From Liolophura sinensis (Eukaryota; Mollusca; Polyplacophora; Chitonida; Chitonidae), in assembly GCF_032854445.1 (NCBI RefSeq), contig NC_088301.1:44689187-44753186 (forward strand): 64,000 nucleotides of DNA. Reading direction: 5' to 3'. The position numbers and the translations under genes are program-made. Position 1 is the stretch's first letter, and each line of letters begins with the position of its first letter. Positions 35,661 through 48,500 of the stretch are shown here, piece after piece. The notes under the pieces are model-generated. The model ran no database searches. It was given only the letters and a program-made list of their open reading frames with translations, and was not told where the DNA came from.

Positions 35661-36460
35661 ACAACTATCACAAATTTTTCATCCAAGCAGAAAACTATAG
35701 TATTATAAACAATGAATTTTGCAGACAGAATGAGCCAATGCAATATGTATGGAACGAACACAACGGTGGTTAGATATTTAATGCTGATAATGCTTTTTTA
35801 CAATGAAAAAAAAAAAAATTAACTTGAATAATGTTTCAGACAAGTGTGAAAACATTTAAATCATAGGTGGGTATAATGTAGTAACTTACCTGTTAAAAGT
35901 TCATAATTTTATAAAAAAACACATTTTTAACCCTTCACAACCACACATTGCAGGTGATTAAGAATGTACGTAAATTTACGTAGTATTGACTTCAAAACGA
36001 CAAGTGTTTCTCCATACCCCGTAGAATATACTTCTGAATGTAAGTAATTGGTCCATCGTGTTTGTACAACACCACTTTAACATTAACCAAATGGATTCAA
36101 CCATGCAACTTCTGGATGAAATCATCTTTAGTACTTAGAATTACAAGTGAAAAGAAACATCTAGTTCAAGAGAGGTCCTTCTGGCACTTCATATTGATCC
36201 TAGAAGGATTTGGCATCAACCAGAGCTTCTCTGGGTTTGATTAAATCACTTTAAATTTCTGGTCTCATTCTTATGCCAGTAAAATTAGTTCCCACCAGGA
36301 AAAGTGAACTTAGGAGTTTTTAATGATATTGTCAGTAGTTCCTACATCAGACAATCAACCTTGAACCATAGGTACATGTGGCAGCAGGTCAGCCCAACAA
36401 TGATCTCAAAACTAATCAACTACACGGACTGATGTAGTGACCTGACACAATCTTGTTACA

Positions 36461-36570
36461 CTAATAAGAATGTTCTTTGTGCTTCTTCTTTTTCTTTTTC
36501 TTTTTGTGGGCACCTGATGGTTCATGATGGTCATCAGCTAGGACCTCTGAATAACGGGTTGCCGAAGATT
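36461..36570 (-). CDS. POLR1G: POLR1G-like last exon
   Basis: Reads SSATRYSEVLADDHHEPSGA then eight lysines, HKEHSY and TAG at 36461-36463. The frame remains open through all 12 exons to this stop, which supports the model strongly. Confidence 0.82.
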
Positions 36571-39500
36571 CTGTAAAATAAGTTTGAAATCTAATTTATG
36601 AAAAATAAAAAGAAACAACTTTTAAAAAATATCTGTGACTTTGCTGATAATAATGAGATTACAATGCCTTGCACAAGGTATTTGCTGAAGACCACTTATC
36701 TTTCTCTGATATGGTATGCATATCTATATGTTGCTTGTGGGAAAACAAAAATCTTGATAATGGTGTTAAACAACAAACAACCAAATAAATATTAGACATA
36801 CTCTACACACCAGTAAATTACTACCAGACATAATCGTACGCTGGCAAATTACTAGACATCAAGCTTATGCTCATTTCCTCTCATACTAGGAAGGCCTGCT
36901 AGCAACCTGCTGATGGTTGTGGGTTTCCCCTGGTGTCTGTTTTGTTTCCCTTGCCGTTGTAGAAGTGAAATATTCTTGAGTATGGCAAAAACAGCAATCA
37001 AATAAATCTAAAAATTAATACATACAGATACTATCAGACATACACTAACTGATCACAAGAAGAACCTGTCAAATGGCAGCTAAAATGAGAGTGGCCGAAG
37101 CCTAAATGTAAGCACTTTGTAGTACTAGATTTCAGTATCAGGTTGTTCTGGCAATAAGATACGGAAGCATAACAGAGAGAAATGGCTAGTCTTGTTTATT
37201 AATACATACCAGACTGATCTTGACTGTGCTTTGTTTTTTTCCTTCCAAAAACAGATGGTTCATCATCCACATCTGTATAATAATCTGAAATTTATAGCAA
37301 AAAGTCATGCCACGCACCGTCAGTCACAAGTGGTACTCTTAAGATCTAAAACTTGAAGTTTTTTTGTAAGGATTTAATTTTTTCCACTTTTGCTTACAAA
37401 ACAAACACCTATGACCACAAGGATGTTTGGCTATGAAACCATTAACAGAAGACTTCCTAACAACTTTATTTGCACTACCACTATAATCACTAGCCGTTTT
37501 TGCTGGCAGTACAATGAGTGAGAAAACGAACTGTCTAGAAATGGATGCAATAAGAGTTAAGGTGACTGTAGTTTTATTTAATAATACATACCAGACTGAT
37601 CTCTGATCTGCTTCTTTCTTTTCCTTTTAGTAACAGGCCGGCTATCATTCACATCTGTGTAATAACCTGAAATTTATAGTAAAGTCAGGTCTGTCACAAG
37701 TGGAAGATAAACTAACGAAGGCTATCAGGCCAAGAAAAGTTGATTTTCTGTGTCTATGATTCACGACATTCTCCACCAGAAAAAACATTTCTGTCATCCG
37801 TGAATGTGTTGCACTGCATGCAGTTGTTCCCCTTTGAGGAACACTATGGCATTTAAAATCGGGAGAATGATTCTTCCTTTATATATGACTACCCTAATTA
37901 CTCAACCTTTTCGCAAATGTAAGAGCAACTCTCAGTGCAATTTTTACCTATAATACCTTCGATAATACCTTTAGAATATGCTTGAATAAACACTTTGTAA
38001 ACATGTGAAAATGTTGACGACTTACAGTCTATATTATACATGTAAGCCAGGTTTAAACTAAGAAAAGTTGGCAGCTCGAGGCAGGTTTATGTTTACATGA
38101 CTAGCGCAAAAAAGTAACCTGAACTGAGCCGGATCCATTCCAGAGTTTTTTTTCTGATACACCAAGTGGTCTAAATTATAATGTTCAGTCCGCCGCAAAC
38201 GCCCAGATGGTAATCAATGTCTCACGTCCATAGTAATAACTGATGTGATAGGAGCAAGTTTGTGCCTTCTATAGGCAAATCTTACACTATATATACTGAC
38301 TGACATGTGAAAGCAAGCAGCCATAAATTGGTGAAATAAACAAAGCAAGCGTCACACCTAAAGTTAACTTTAGGACAACCATTGCCATCACTGAAATAGG
38401 AAGTACCCTAATTCTTCCACCTTTTTAACCACCTGTCCAGGCCAATCAATATTTTAAAAGATTGTGAGAACTACTGGGTGAACAGAAATAATTTGCAGTT
38501 TTTAATAGGAAGCTTGCATCTTCAATGACACAAACAAATAATTTTAGCTTCAATTCAAAATAAATGAATGTATAAATTTGAAAGAAAAAACTGGTTTAGA
38601 GGTTGAAGATTTACAGCAGAGCATATATGTTATTAATCAAAACAGTTTTATGTAAAGATGTGCTTCTTCATCCACATCTGTATAATGATCTGAAACTTAC
38701 CTGTATAGTAAAAGTCATTTCACACACACATACACTTCCTTGGTCACGAGTGAATCTCTTAATATCTAGAACTTGTCAGCGTTATTAGTGAGTATTTGGT
38801 TTAAATGACTTTCAAAAGAAAAAGCAACGGCCCCAGAAGTGGGTATGGCAGGTAGTAGTAACCAACCGTGGCGTGATTTTTGGGAGGCTTATAGTGAGGG
38901 ACACTGCAATTTTCTTTGATAACACACACCAGATTGACAGGTGGGCTATCATCCACATCTGTGTAATAGTCTGAAATTTATAGTGAAGGCTCACATCACA
39001 CACAAATACATTGTGTCAATCACAAGTGAGTGAGTAGAGAACAGGCCCTTAGCGAGTGGTTGAAGCAGTTGCCTTTCAATTGCCTGGAGACACAAGATAC
39101 TGGTTCAAAGCCACCCTTGGACAGGGAAGTCGATTCCACCATTCTCAGTGTGTTTGGTAGGTTTAGTAGGTACAAGTTGCATTAAGTTTTATTGTGACAC
39201 TTCTTCTCATGTTCAGCAGTTTTCCTGTAAATTTCCTACCACCATACATCATGACATGTTTACCTATAAATAGAAATGTGAGATTTATTGTTCCTGTGTT
39301 TGTATGCACTGGAGTAGGTAGAGCTGAAATCATATAGAGAGATCATGGCATACGTCTCTCTACTTATGTATGTGTAATTCTGATTATACATACCAGACTG
39401 ATGTCCACTATGCTGTTTCTTTTTCCTTTTAGTAACATCATCCACATCTGTGTAATAATCTGAAATTTAGTTTCAAGTCAGATTACACCTACACAGATGT

Positions 39501-42500
39501 ACACTTTCTTCAGTTACAAGTGGAACTCTGAGAGCTACAAGCAGTGAAGGTTATTAGGGGACAATAAGTTAATTTTCTCAAGCACTGCTTGCATGACACT
39601 CACCACCAACTTCACAGTTTTGGCACCATATCTTTCTATAAACTTGTACTTTCAAAGGCATTAGATTCATCACGCACATAGATAAGCCTCCTCTCAGTCA
39701 AGAAAGCTGTGTCTGCTAAAGTAGGCAACAATTTTAAGCCAGTTTTGAGCTACCTGTCCTAACAACCATCGCCATGAATGCACAAGTCAAATGAATAGTT
39801 TATAAAAGGAGGTTGTGAAGTACATGCAAAGAAAAGGTTTCATGCACGCTTAACTTTTGTAATGGAAAATAGAAATAAAATCTTTCACCCAAAAAAATGC
39901 CTGAACAACAAAGAAACAAATTTGTGTGGCCTTACATGATTATATACTTTTTATAAGGAATAAGGAATGGTGACTGTGACATTAAAGTGGCCCATGTTAT
40001 AATAACGAACAACAGTATTTTCATTTACTAGTACCACAGGTATACAGGTATGTAAAATATATAAATAATAATATAATATTTCAGACTATATATAGCGTGT
40101 TATATGGTGCAGTGCATTTCAACATACATATTCCTTCCAGTCTGTCTAGCAACTGAAACTATGTTTAGAAATGGGTATGGCAGGTGGTTGTAAGCAACTG
40201 TGACCTTATAATGGGAAGCGTTACAGGACCGGACAACTGTAATTTAATTTAGTAAAACATACCATATTTATCTCGACTATGCTTTTTTTTCCTCCTTTTA
40301 GTAACAGATTGGTAATCCTCCACATCAGTATAACAATCTGAAATTTATAGTAAAAAGTCACATCACACACAGGCATACACTGTCAGCCACAGATCACAGG
40401 TCTCTAACTGCAGAGTGTAAACTGGCGGGTGTTGTTACAGGTAGTGAGTGGGGAGCGGGCTCTGACCAAGTGGTTAAGATGGTTGTACACGGAATTTGTA
40501 GATTTCACCACTCTTGAACGACAAAAATTGTGGAACTCTTAAAAGCTAGTGAGAATTATTAGTCATTAGGCAGCAGGCCATGAAAAAGTGGTTGAAGTGG
40601 TTGCATTTTAATTGAGTCATGGCTCCAACTGCAAGTAAAATATGGTTCTCAACTCACAAATGGCGACAGATTGAGACACTGTGGCAAGTACATGTGTATA
40701 AAGAAAGGTTACTGCAAGTGTGTCAAATCTATTGACAAGGCATACATAAAAAGATTATGGTGATTATGTGCAACTTTCAGCCATTGCGTCAGCACTCACT
40801 CACCCCAATGGGAGATGGGAGGCTCCTGGGTCATAGCGCCACGTGGGCGTGCTAACCCTCTCGACCACAGAGGCTCCAAAACCGAATAAAAAGTCACGTC
40901 ATAATCTGTCCTCAACTAATAGCAACATAATAATTTTTAGACCAGCATACAAAAACTCTTTCAAGCATCTGCAATAGAAGACTACAACATGCTTTATAAA
41001 TTTAATATGTGATTTTTGTTTTACTCAAGACGTTTACAACATATCTAACCTCTTTCTTTTTTTCTCTTGCGAACATCTATTGCTTCATGAGGGTCATCCT
41101 CCACTGAGGATTCATCAACTATGACCTCAGTCTGATGGACCATGGGAGATTCTGTAAAATGAAAGTCAGTTTACACCTATACTAAAGCAGAAGCAGATTT
41201 CAATAAAACATACAGCATATCGTGTTGATGTACCATATGAAATGAATGCAGAATAAGTGACAGAATTATTGGTATTAACAGCAATCTTGATCAAATCAAA
41301 TCATCTATAAACTGTTAAAATAAGAATACTAACAAATCAAAAATGTTCACAAATATGTATAACTGACAGAAGCTTCTAACCAGCACTTTCTTGGATGCAT
41401 TAGAAGCCAAACTCCTCGGGGACCTTAGCAAAACTGTAGTTTAAAAGCCATTTTTACATCCTAAGAAGAAAGTTAAGAAGCTTTTATGCACTTGTACATG
41501 TTAGGCCACACAATATACTCCATATTAAGTAAAAACATTTGCCTCAGCCAGCACAGGCCCAATAAGTGAAACTTGATCCAATAAATACAAGGAAATGTAT
41601 GTAATACATTATGAATTTTCTGGCATGTGTTTCATCCAGAATTGTGGACTTGATGGGATTTTTTTGACGGGTTACTTATTTGACAGTTTCGCAGCATCAA
41701 TCTTTAATGAATACGTAAAAAGCTACCAAGGCAAACTTAAATAAAGACAAAGAAACCTGAAAAACTACCATGTTCATAACTAACAAACCTTACTCTGTGA
41801 ATTTAAAATACCACATACCAGACAAATGTCTTTTGTGCTTCTTTTTCTTCTTCTTGCTGTGTTGTGAGCCACTGTTCCTTACGGGAGACCCTGTCAAGGA
41901 AAAAAACAAATGCAAATCAGCAAAGATTAAGATATTCCCTAAAACCTCAAAAACTGAACAGGGAAGAAACTACATTAGGGGGGGTTGTCAATCTTTAAAT
42001 GTTTCAATGAAAATGTTATTTAGATAATCCACGCGGAATAATATTCTAAGTGTATGACAATATAAATACCTTCGGTAAATATGAAAATGTTATGTTAAAA
42101 TTTATAAAACAGTTCATATTGAAACATTTTAAAAACTTACAATCATTTTAACACTATAGATAGTAAAGTACCAGTCTCGTAAGTACTGCAAAAAAAAAAT
42201 AACTTGACCTAGTCTTGGGAAAGTACAGAAAATTTGATTTGATTAGTGAATAGGGATTTGGGGTCAAAAATCTCTAGTGTAGCCTCCTTAAGCACAAAAT
42301 GTGGTAGTGGCTAAAACATCCTTGCTTAGAAGTATATTTGTAAGCCAGTTTCATTATATCTTGTAGATACATATATAGTATTCTAAAATAATCCTCAACA
42401 AAAGGGGTAAGACTTTACCAGGCCAAACACCAGGCTAATTCAAATCACCACATTTTTACTGGAATTACAAATTTATAAGTAACAATTATTAAAACCTCTA

Positions 42501-45500
42501 TGAAATCCTACTTGAACTGAAACAGGGCTTCAGAATGACTTATCATTTTAGTCTGAAAGAATGCCAAATCTACATCTACCAAATCACCTGGTGTCCAGCA
42601 GGCAGTCCGAAGTTGTCTACTGGAGCCAATCAGCGCCCAATCCACCTTAGCATGTTGTGCAAAGACTGCTGAACTGATCTATAAAGTTTACTGGACTATC
42701 CAATGAGAGCCAGGAAATGTCCATCATTAAGAGCATGTCTCCATGTGTTGTACATTCCAAATGACTTACCTGACCCTAAAGGTTGAAATCTAGCTTTCAA
42801 TCCTTCTGGTAGTGGTTTAGGTGCAGGAACTATTGCCGCTGGAATTAAGACTGGAGGGACTGCCACTGACTGGACAATGCTGAGAAGCCCACGGATTTCT
42901 GAAACTAACCATGGATTATTTAAGTTTTGATGTTGTTATTTGAGATTTACACTCAAATTTACATTACAGGTGTAGAACAGATTCTAGAGCTGAAAATTGG
43001 GCTGGGACCATTCTGAGACCAATGATAGGCACCAAATCTTGATTGAACAACCAAGCTTTTCAAATAGCAATTTTCATTGCAATCTCTTTAAAAACTTATT
43101 TAACACATAATGCACATTCTAGAGCTTTCATCTTCGTCGAATCCTTAAAACACTATGCATTTTATATTAAATTGTTTCCACTCTGTTTCACAACACATTT
43201 ATTTAAAAAAAATATTAAAACTGTTTACTTGAGTTTATTAATGTGATATGCTCTATTCAACAGTCACAAAATCATGTTAATAGCTAAAATGAAACTTATG
43301 TGTCACAGAGGAAGAGTGAAACAGGTTCTGGAAAACCACAGCCAAACAGCAGCATCAGGATTTAGGAGATGGACCTGAACAAACAACTTGTGGTGTTTCA
43401 GTCTGACATAACCTCTTCTTAGATTTTATGCTCAGTTCAACCGAGTAATCAGTACCAAATCTGACCAATGTTGAGTAGAAGAGTCTACAAATTAGTTTGT
43501 AATTTAAAACCATTTCACATTTTTCCCAACTATTCTGGTTACATGATGTATCATTAAAGGCAAATACAAATCTATGGACGAATCATAAAAACAGTTAAAA
43601 TTGACAGAAAACACTTATTTACAACTCTTAACTGAGACAAGACACACTTATACATTACACAACAAAGTAGCATGACAGTAATCAATCATTTCTGAAGATC
43701 CTGTTTAGCACCAATCCATTTTTTGATTAAATGTGGCCAAATCATAAACACTTTCATTGTCTACTTTTGCAGTGGTCCACTGGGATATAATCACATGGGT
43801 ATACAACATATTCCCCCAGTTGAAGTGAAGATCAAATTTTAGAGACCAAACACCCAATACAAGAATAGGCTTTGTACCTGCAACCATCTTCTTACTATTG
43901 GATACGACTGGTTGAACGTTGATCATCTGAAAGAAATCAAAAGATATGCTTAAAAAAAGTTAATAGTCTGAGGGGAGAAACATCTGACCTCTAAATTGTT
44001 AAGCTCAATGTTCTGTTCCTGTACATTAATATGCAATCCTAAATGTATTAAGCATTCATATTTGTGGTGAATAGCTGGTTAATTCATGCTTCTATAATGA
44101 GGCATAATCATTAAATTGAAATTATCAAGATCATTCTTATCGGTCCCCCATGGGATCTCATAGAACTCTCCTGTTTACATAACTTAAAAAAATGAGACAA
44201 ATAACTGTCAAAAAATATTATTTTTGAAACTTATTGTTTCCCATGCTTCTTTGCTTGTAAGTTACCATGTTTATTGATACCTTCCAAGATACACTGTAAC
44301 ACCTTTGTAAGATCAAAAGCTCTCAGAACCATAAAAAATGAGTAGCTTAGTAATGGACAAAAGTAATGCATCGTTTGAGCTGGAGGCTTATTTCATTGCC
44401 AACATATATTGAAAAAGACATGTCAGACTTACTTCATTAGTTCTTTCTTTTGATGCTTGTACTTCAAATGAGTTGTTCCCCTGTGACAAAAACAATAAAA
44501 TAAAATAAACAAGACACACAACATGAATAAACCACTCTTATGAATATATCACCAAATATCACTTAGTAGACAGAAAGATGGAAACAATTCATTACTTGCT
44601 TTTGGCGTATACAGTATAACACTGTCTGTGCAAGACAAAAATATTCTAATCATTACTTTTGCAATACGAAGTGTGCAACAAAAATCACTCTAAATGACAA
44701 TCATTACCTACAACACCAAATGTGCAAGACAAAGTGTACATTACTTGAAATACAAGGACCACTCAGTTTAGTTACAAACCTTCATGTGGAGAATAATGGA
44801 CAGCATTTCAGTAGCTTACTTATTTTGAGCTTAATTCAAAACAATTAACAGTGTTAAATCAAGTATTTCCACTGTGAGTTCAAGCCCAGCTCAAGCTGGC
44901 TTCTTCTCTGGCCGTACCTGGGAAGGTCTGTAGCAACCTGCAGATGGTTGTGAGTTTCCCTCTGGGTATGCCGGTTTCCACCGACCATAATGCTTGCCGC
45001 CGTTGCATAAATGAAATATTCTTGAGCACGGCATGAAACACCAATCAAAAAAAAATACAATAAATACAATGATTATTAGTTACTTCTGTGTATCATGAAC
45101 AAAATAACTGAACTCGTCTATTGCCCTTTTAATTGCATAGATCTCCTTGGTTTTAATAGATCTACATATTCCATGGGTTAACACATTTTATCTTTTGTTA
45201 ACTGCATTCAGCAATGATGGCTAACAGAGTTGGGCTGCACCAGCTATGTTTGTGTTAATGAACAGTCTCTTATTATTCACAAATACATGAGCCTAGGTCA
45301 TATGCAGTCAGAATTACTTCTGGAAACCTACTTTTGTAGCCTCATGTTTTGACCTGATGAGCACACCAGATGTGAAAAGACTGTGCTGTAGGTTTAATGA
45401 AAAGAGTACAGGTGTGTATTTCTGAAAGCTAAACTGGGAAGTATGAAAAGTTTCAGATCTAGGTTCAAAACAAAATTAAACACCAAGAGAGCCAGACAAA

Positions 45501-48500
45501 GCCACCTGTACACTAGAAATTTTCAGCCATGTTAGATCTGAGAATATTTCCATTTGTTTTTATTTGCTGTGTACGATATACATGTATCTGTACAAAAGGA
45601 AAGACTTAAAGTGAGCACAAAGTCTTCCACTAAAGCTGAAGTAATTAATAAAGTAGTATTCCACAAATGTTCTAAAAAATTTTAAAAAATTTTACACTGC
45701 TTATCAACAAAATAAATAGCAAATAATTGGCAGTACCTAGCCACTCATTTGGTGACACAATTTTGCAACAAAATGAATAGTAAACAATCGTCAGTACCTA
45801 ACCACTCATTTGGTGACGCCATTTTGCCATGTTATAGCTATCTAGAGTGACGTCACAAAACCTAGGAGTCCCCCGTACCATCGGTATTATGTGACAATAT
45901 GACGAGAAGATACAAACAAAAATGCCGGATACCCAACCAAAGAGTATCAGCATTGTCCTGTGTTCAAAGGGGTGATGTTTCTTTTAGTCTGGCACTTGGT
46001 TGAGGGTTTTCGTGGACACAAGTGTCATGTTTTAGTGGTTCTGCTCGTCCTCGTCCTGCATGGGTGAAAGCATTTGGTCTAGCTGACTGTAGCCACTTTA
46101 GGGAATTTACCGAACATAGCAGGACCTTCTCATTGATAACACTTTCATTCAGATTTTGGGAAGATGTTTTTGTAATAAATCTGAATTTGCAAGGAAAAAT
46201 AATACAAAGTCTTAATATTTTTCTTTAAGCAAAGACTCTTCAGAGGAGGTTTTCTTGCCAGCTCACCCTGACAAGTTACTGCAGTATCCTGCCCAAACAT
46301 GTACGCATTGTGACCGGAGCAGCAGTTCTCAGTTCCCTGCTCACAAATGTGTGGTTCATGTGTGCATCAGTTTAACATTTACACTAACTGCAATATCCAA
46401 TTTATTGCATCGATATCTATCTATCCGCTATAACAAACCAAACTGAAAATCTACAGCTAATAGTTTTTTTGACATGACAGCGAATTATCACGTGACGCTT
46501 TCAGCAATAGTGGTTGGCCAAGTTCATAAGGGCTTCTACAACATGGCTGCTCGGAGCGAATTGTTCGTCAGTGCCATATCCTCAATGCTGAACTTCATCT
46601 TCTCGGCTTTCAAAACTTTATAGAATTTTTTATGTATTTTTCTGTGATAGCTGTATCCTATATCAGTTTTCTATATAACGTATATATAATGGCAAACATT
46701 ACGTTCATTTTAAATACTGAGTGTAAGGGTCAATTATCTGTAAACAGTCTGTCACTACTATTAAAAAGAAAATTACCAATTCTGATGGTCCTAGTGACTG
46801 AACACCTTGGAGAAGCAGAGCTTTCCCTTTCATGTTGTTTAGGTCAAGCTGAAAAGATAGCAAAGAAAGAAATCTATGACATTTCAATCACTTCTGATAC
46901 CAGTATACATGATAGTTGGTAATTCCATTAAATTACAAAGCGGATTTAAATGGAAATCACCATTTTGAATACACTTACATATGCATGTATTAATCATTGT
47001 ACCTACATGCTTATGATATGTTACACATGAAATGGAATTCTATCTTTATAAGGAATGCTTTATCATGTCACTGTATAAACGGTATGTACCTGACTGAAAT
47101 TTAAATAAGCAGTACAGGTATATATCCCTGAAGAGAGCCCTAGTTCAAAACTGCAATGCAGCTGAACTGTAACAAAAAAACACCATCTTCTTTTGGGGTG
47201 GTGGATGGGGGTGGTGGGAGTGGTGGTGAGTGGTCAAATATCAGTAGTGATGAAAACAGAATATCACATTTCTTTCCAGCTTTTTGGAAAGATATGAGTA
47301 TGTTGTTCATTAGATGGTCTAAGCATGTGAGAAAAAAAAAACTGAATATCCCTACAGTCACACGTATCTTGTCTAACAAGAGCAGACCCAAAAATCAGAG
47401 AGAGCAAGTGAGTGCTTGGGGTTTAACGCCGTACTTAACAATCTTTCAGTCATATATGGACAAAGGAGTCCTTCTGGCCAAACATTACAAGAAACAGGGT
47501 ATGTGATTTTAACCTAAAAGTTCAACAAAACTAAAACTGAACAACTTACCCCAGCTGGTGCACGAACTAACCACAAGTCCGTTTTCTCGGAGGAATCCTC
47601 TTCATACCACAGGCATCCTTGATGATCAATGTTAAAACCTTCGTCCACTTCCACATTTTCATGATTTCCCGTTCTAGAGGGCGCCTGTTCCTGCTGCCTT
47701 CTCAACATTTCTGCTTCAAATGTCTTACTTATGCCAATATCCTCCTCAGAACTGCTGTCACTGCCAGATCCATTGAACTGATAAATGTCTGTATCTTGGG
47801 AAGGTGTTGGTGGTTTGGGAGATGACTTAGAAACACTAATGCTCTGCTTTTCTGTTCTACGCAAGGGGATTTGCTTTCTCATCAGTTCTGCATGAAATGT
47901 TTTACTAATCCCTGTATCCTCCTCAGAGCTGCTGTCACTGTCTAAGTTTACTGCCAAGGTTGATGAAGTGGACGCTTTGTAAGGAGATGCACCATTTGAG
48001 CTTTTCTTGACCATCAAGGCACTGGTCTTATTATCCTGCACTGAGGTAGGGGAGCCACTAGGTTTGTCCTTGGTTTCTGTGTGTTTTGTTTTAACAGGAC
48101 TTTCTACATGTGTTCCACTGGACTTTTCAGGAGATTTATGTTTCAATTTTTTTGTCTTCTGCTTCCCTTTTATGGGTCCACTTTGAACACTGTCTGATGA
48201 CCTGAACTCTGAAAAGTCCATGACTGAAACTTGCATTTTGTCATCTCCTGGCACACACAATGATTTATGATGAAGAGGAGAAGTTTCTAAATCACTTTCC
48301 TCAGAACTTCCTCTTCTGTTTCGCTCTGTTACCCGAGGTACCCTAGAGGATGACTGTTTCCTCTTTACTCTTTCTTTGCTGGGCACATCCCCTGATTTCT
48401 GTACATTTCTGTACTTGTTACTGAGCTTAGATATGCTAGTTCCAGGGCTCAACAAATGAATCTCTGGGTCAGGTGAATGAATTTTCTGGGTTTCAGTTTT

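Larger units (their letters stand above)
34200..36460. other. Convergent intergenic region between RAD52 and POLR1G
   Basis: No gene found. It holds a diverged dispersed repeat (about 34735-35660, related to 51420-51870) with an ATAC/ACAC microsatellite (35303-35355) inside. The open frames at 35241 and 35296 are translated microsatellite. The POLR1G 3' UTR and poly(A) site should fall in the right part; no convincing minus-strand AATAAA was seen close to its stop. Confidence 0.5.
37200..40640 (-). repeat. Tandem exon-plus-intron duplication array
   Basis: At least six units carry the DYYTDVDD exon (ends at 40337, 39459, 38970, 38689, 37666 and 37284). Not only the exon but also the flanking intron is repeated: GAAATTTATAGTAAAAAGTCA with CACACACA after it on the plus strand, then a segment like GTGGAACTCTTAA, and a tRNA-like SINE head near 39035, 40450 and 40575. 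Unit spacing varies from about 0.4 to 1.2 kb because of later insertions and deletions. A seventh unit without recognisable exon may begin near 40520. Confidence 0.8.

Noticed and set aside
37200-40640. CRISPR-like array of evenly spaced repeats
   Set aside because: Repeats are spliced exons and introns with variable spacing in a eukaryotic gene.
46022-46446. Frames of 60-70 codons with SARPRPAWVKAFGLADC
   Set aside because: They lie in the non-coding MITE; the copy at 6312-7235 has the corresponding frame interrupted differently.
47156-47506. 116-codon plus-strand frame with a glycine run
   Set aside because: Overlaps a G-rich simple repeat and a SINE tail next to POLR1G exon 1; no splice or family support.
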